Source: an uncultured Lachnospiraceae bacterium
Lineage (GTDB): Bacteria; Bacillota; Clostridia; Lachnospirales; Lachnospiraceae
Length of the DNA: 8,199 bases
Assembly: GCA_902767065.1 (NCBI GenBank)
Contig: CACXFW010000278.1
Location: forward strand, 1 to 8,199
Direction: 5' to 3'
A program made the position numbers and the translations under genes. The first letter of the stretch is position 1. Each line of letters starts with the position of its first letter. The notes under the pieces are model-generated. The model saw only the letters and a program-made list of their open reading frames with translations. It was not told the DNA's origin and did not search any database. Positions 6,322-8,199 of the stretch are shown piece after piece.

Positions 6322-8001
6322 TCAACGGGAAGCCATCCTGATGCACAGCATCGTCGTATCGTCAAACTGCTCCGCAGTCCTCACATATTCTTCCATGCCG
6401 TCCTTCACGTTCTGAATGACATCCCGGGGACTGGCGTCCGGAATACGGTTCAGGATCGCAAGCATCCTGTCAGTGCCCATCAGCTCTCCTGCTTCGTTAT
6501 TTGCTTCCGGCACCCCGTCTGTGTATACAAACAGCGTGTCCCCCGCCTCGAGCATAAACTCATCCGACCTGAATACGGCTTTCCTGCTGGCGGCAAGGGG
6601 AACACAATGCTTATCGGGAAACAGGACAAATTGTCCTCCGGCTCTTCTGACCGCCGGATATTCATGTCCCGCATCGACGTAAACCACCCTTCCGGACGTC
6701 AGGTCAAGTATGCCAAGCCATGCCGTCACGAACATGCGGGCGCGGTTTACTTCCATCAGTTTTCTGTTCACCATTGTAAAGATCTGTGCCGGATCATGAG
6801 CCTCCTGCTCCGCCAGATTTCTGATCAGGGTTTTGGCGACAACCATAAAGAGGGCCGCTGAGATTCCCTTGCCGGAAACATCCGCAATCACCAGCGCAAG
6901 ATGGGTATCGTCTATCATAAAAAAATCATACAGATCCCCGCCGACCTCCTTTGCCGGATTCATCGACGCAAACAGTTCATATTCGGTACTCTCCGGGAAC
7001 TTATCCGGAAGCAGCCCCATCTGTATGCTTGTCGCGATGGCAAGCTCGGCATCCAGCCGCTCCTTTGCCGCAGTGATCTCCCTGAGCCGGATGATAGATT
7101 CCTTGACATCGGCTTCCATTATGGTCATGCTCTTCCAGAGGTCTTCCATCTCATCCCTTGTTTCGATTCCAAGCGGCTCAAATACAGAGGACGTTTCTTC
7201 TCCCAGCTCGACCTTATCCATCTGTGTATATTCCCGCGCCGCTGCCGCCATGGATACCAGATGTAAAATGATATGCTTTTTCAGCATTCCCGAAAGCAGG
7301 AACGTAAGGACCACAACGATGAGCACTGTCACCGGAATCAGAATCACAAGAAAGCTGAGCATATTTTTCAGGAAGTCGTTCAGATCCATATCGGCGACTG
7401 CGTATCCGATCATCTCGCCGTCCTGTGCATAGATCGGCTCGGCATCTGATCCGATCCAGCCATACTCCTCCTCATGCGTGATCGCCAGTCGCCAGGAAGA
7501 ATTCATGATCTCCTTCGTAGCAGAGATATCCGCCTCCACCCACTGTCCCGGAAGATAAGCCCATTCGTCCTCATCCCCGTCTACAACATACACAACCGCT
7601 CCGTTTTCTTCATCCGTAAACATCAGGAACATATTGCGCTGCTTTGTTTGTTCCCTGAACTTCACCAGGATATCCCGGGCGGCAAAAAAATCATCATCGA
7701 CCAGGGGTCTGAAAGCACTGTCGAACTCCTCGGACCACTGGTCCTTTCGAACGTCCTCAGGCAGGCCCTCATAGATCTTTTTTGTTTCCCTGAAGAGCTT
7801 TTCAATATACGCATCGTCCTCCAGCGCCATGATCGTGTCGAGAAGATGCTGCGCTTCAACCTTATAATGACGCAAAGAGGAATAAGTGTGCAGCAAAAGT
7901 CCGGCCGCGATACCTGCCAGCAGGAGGATCAGCGAGCCTGCCAGGATTGCTCTGATCGCTTTCACTCTGAGTGATATAAACCTGTTCTTACTCTTTTTCA
8001 T
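6322..8001 (-). CDS. Membrane sensor PP2C/SpoIIE-type serine phosphatase (RsbU-like)
   Basis: The 559-residue protein is counted from ATG 8001, which has AGGTGG 4 bases upstream; an in-frame TTG at 8025 lacks a ribosome site. TM1 is at about 17-39 and an extracytoplasmic sensor at about 41-213, ending in GYAVADMDLNDF, reminiscent of PDC/Cache sensors. TM2 is at about 215-239. A HAMP-like and coiled linker follows, including ERLDAELAIATSIQMGLLP (314-332), the helix typical just before RsbU-family phosphatase domains. The PP2C domain (about 340-557) keeps its metal-binding signatures: EVGGDLYDFF (D356), VIADVSGKG (D374), YTDGVPEA (D495) and QFDDTTML (D547/D548). By family knowledge it removes phosphate from the serine of STAS proteins; the targets here should be S54 of the next gene and perhaps S57 of the STAS-kinase. 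It is first in the operon, under a strong-looking promoter. The ligand sensed is unknown. Confidence 0.94.
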   Translation of the reverse strand: MKKSKNRFISLRVKAIRAILAGSLILLLAGIAAGLLLHTYSSLRHYKVEAQHLLDTIMALEDDAYIEKLFRETKKIYEGLPEDVRKDQWSEEFDSAFRPLVDDDFFAARDILVKFREQTKQRNMFLMFTDEENGAVVYVVDGDEDEWAYLPGQWVEADISATKEIMNSSWRLAITHEEEYGWIGSDAEPIYAQDGEMIGYAVADMDLNDFLKNMLSFLVILIPVTVLIVVVLTFLLSGMLKKHIILHLVSMAAAAREYTQMDKVELGEETSSVFEPLGIETRDEMEDLWKSMTIMEADVKESIIRLREITAAKERLDAELAIATSIQMGLLPDKFPESTEYELFASMNPAKEVGGDLYDFFMIDDTHLALVIADVSGKGISAALFMVVAKTLIRNLAEQEAHDPAQIFTMVNRKLMEVNRARMFVTAWLGILDLTSGRVVYVDAGHEYPAVRRAGGQFVLFPDKHCVPLAASRKAVFRSDEFMLEAGDTLFVYTDGVPEANNEAGELMGTDRMLAILNRIPDASPRDVIQNVKDGMEEYVRTAEQFDDTTMLCIRMASR

Positions 8002-8073
8002 CCTGCCACCTGCAATCTTTCCCAAATGAAACGGCCAAGCTGTCCAGGACCGGATCGATTCTTCTAATGGATC

Positions 8074-8102
8074 ATTATAGCATAGCCAGATACCGTTCGA
8101 AA
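8074..8102 (-). promoter_or_regulatory. Sigma-A type extended -10 promoter of the phosphatase operon
   Basis: On the minus strand TGCTATAAT gives a perfect -10 (8074-8079) with the TGn extension. A 17-base spacer leads to a weak -35, TTTCGA (8097-8102). The sequence just upstream (about 8104-8125) is A/T-rich, like an UP element. Transcription would start near 8067, leaving a leader of about 66 bases before ATG 8001. I see only one such promoter for the whole gene set. Confidence 0.75.
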
Positions 8103-8103
8103 G
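8084..8103 (-). promoter_or_regulatory. 20-base element overlapping the -35 of the operon promoter
   Basis: CTTTCGAACGGTATCTGGCT on the minus strand is the partner of 6247-6266 (one mismatch, opposite orientation). Its position across the -35 and spacer suits a repressor or activator site. Confidence 0.5.
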
Positions 8104-8128
8104 CTTTCTTAATAGTAATTATTCAGCA

Positions 8129-8198
8129 CCCCCTGGAATTGCTCATGATCCAGTCAGATAAGCTTGCTTATCTGACGGATCTGAGCGGTTCCAGGGGG
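8129..8198. repeat. 70-base near-perfect palindrome (long hairpin)
   Basis: The outer arms CCCCCTGGAA (8129-8138) and TTCCAGGGGG (8189-8198) pair perfectly. Inner GCTCA/TGAGC and GATCC/GGATC pair next, followed by TCAGATAAGC (8154-8163) with GCTTATCTGA (8166-8175) around a TT. Only T8146 and A8152 bulge. The two T at 8139-8140 face two G at 8187-8188, so a plus-strand RNA would keep wobble pairs there while a minus-strand RNA would have A/C mismatches. No T run follows in the minus direction; the plus-direction flank is cut by the window. It could be a terminator, a structured RNA or a small mobile palindrome (MITE/REP-like). Confidence 0.75.
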
Positions 8199-8199
8199 C

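Noticed and set aside
7741..7753. 13-base exact repeat GTCCTTTCGAACG shared with 6244-6256
   Set aside because: About one match of this length is expected by chance in a window this size, and this copy lies within coding sequence.
8002..8025. TTG at 8025 as the phosphatase start
   Set aside because: No ribosome binding site precedes it, while ATG 8001 has AGGTGG close by and gives a normal N-terminus ahead of the first membrane helix.

Overview
The window looks like a chromosomal segment of a low-to-moderate-GC Gram-positive bacterium of the Clostridia, most likely a gut Lachnospiraceae or a relative. This is inferred from strong AGGAGG-type ribosome binding sites, RsbU/RsbV/RsbW-like partner-switching domains and the style of the proteins; no marker gene fixes the genus. 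Every gene I can support is on the minus strand, so the window reads biologically from right to left.

Layout from right to left. The right edge (8129-8198) holds a 70-base near-perfect palindrome. Next comes a convincing extended -10 promoter (8074-8102), reading left. It feeds a membrane-anchored SpoIIE/RsbU-type PP2C phosphatase with an extracytoplasmic sensor (6322-8001). This is followed by a single-domain STAS protein of the RsbV/SpoIIAA type (5851-6150), then a STAS domain fused to an aminoglycoside/choline-kinase-like phosphotransferase (4537-5721). Two tandem paralogues come last (2657-4429 and 841-2637), each a complete MATE-type multidrug/metabolite transporter with a C-terminal RsbW-like HATPase domain. 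At the left edge is the 5' part of a gene for an exported protein of unknown function (1-680), cut by the window.

Taken together, the genes spell out a partner-switching circuit: sensor phosphatase, phosphorylatable STAS proteins, and anti-sigma-type kinase domains. The kinase domains are attached to membrane transporters, and no sigma factor is visible. My reading is that an external signal drives STAS dephosphorylation, and that STAS docking on the cytoplasmic HATPase domains tunes the two transporters directly. The kinase-like fusion may act on the transported molecule or on proteins. This is inference from domain content and order. The HATPase domains keep the N-box Glu and Asn but carry a DDC triplet where the family usually has DxG, so ATP binding or catalysis may be altered.

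There are also non-coding signals. A 62-base repeat (84% identical) lies directly in front of two starts, the STAS gene and the left-edge exported protein. It contains a shared 12-base palindrome and a hairpin whose stem covaries while its loop is constant. A separate 20-base element (19/20) spans the -35 of the main promoter and recurs in the opposite orientation upstream of the STAS gene. No rRNA, tRNA, CRISPR array, transposase gene or clear rho-independent terminator was found.
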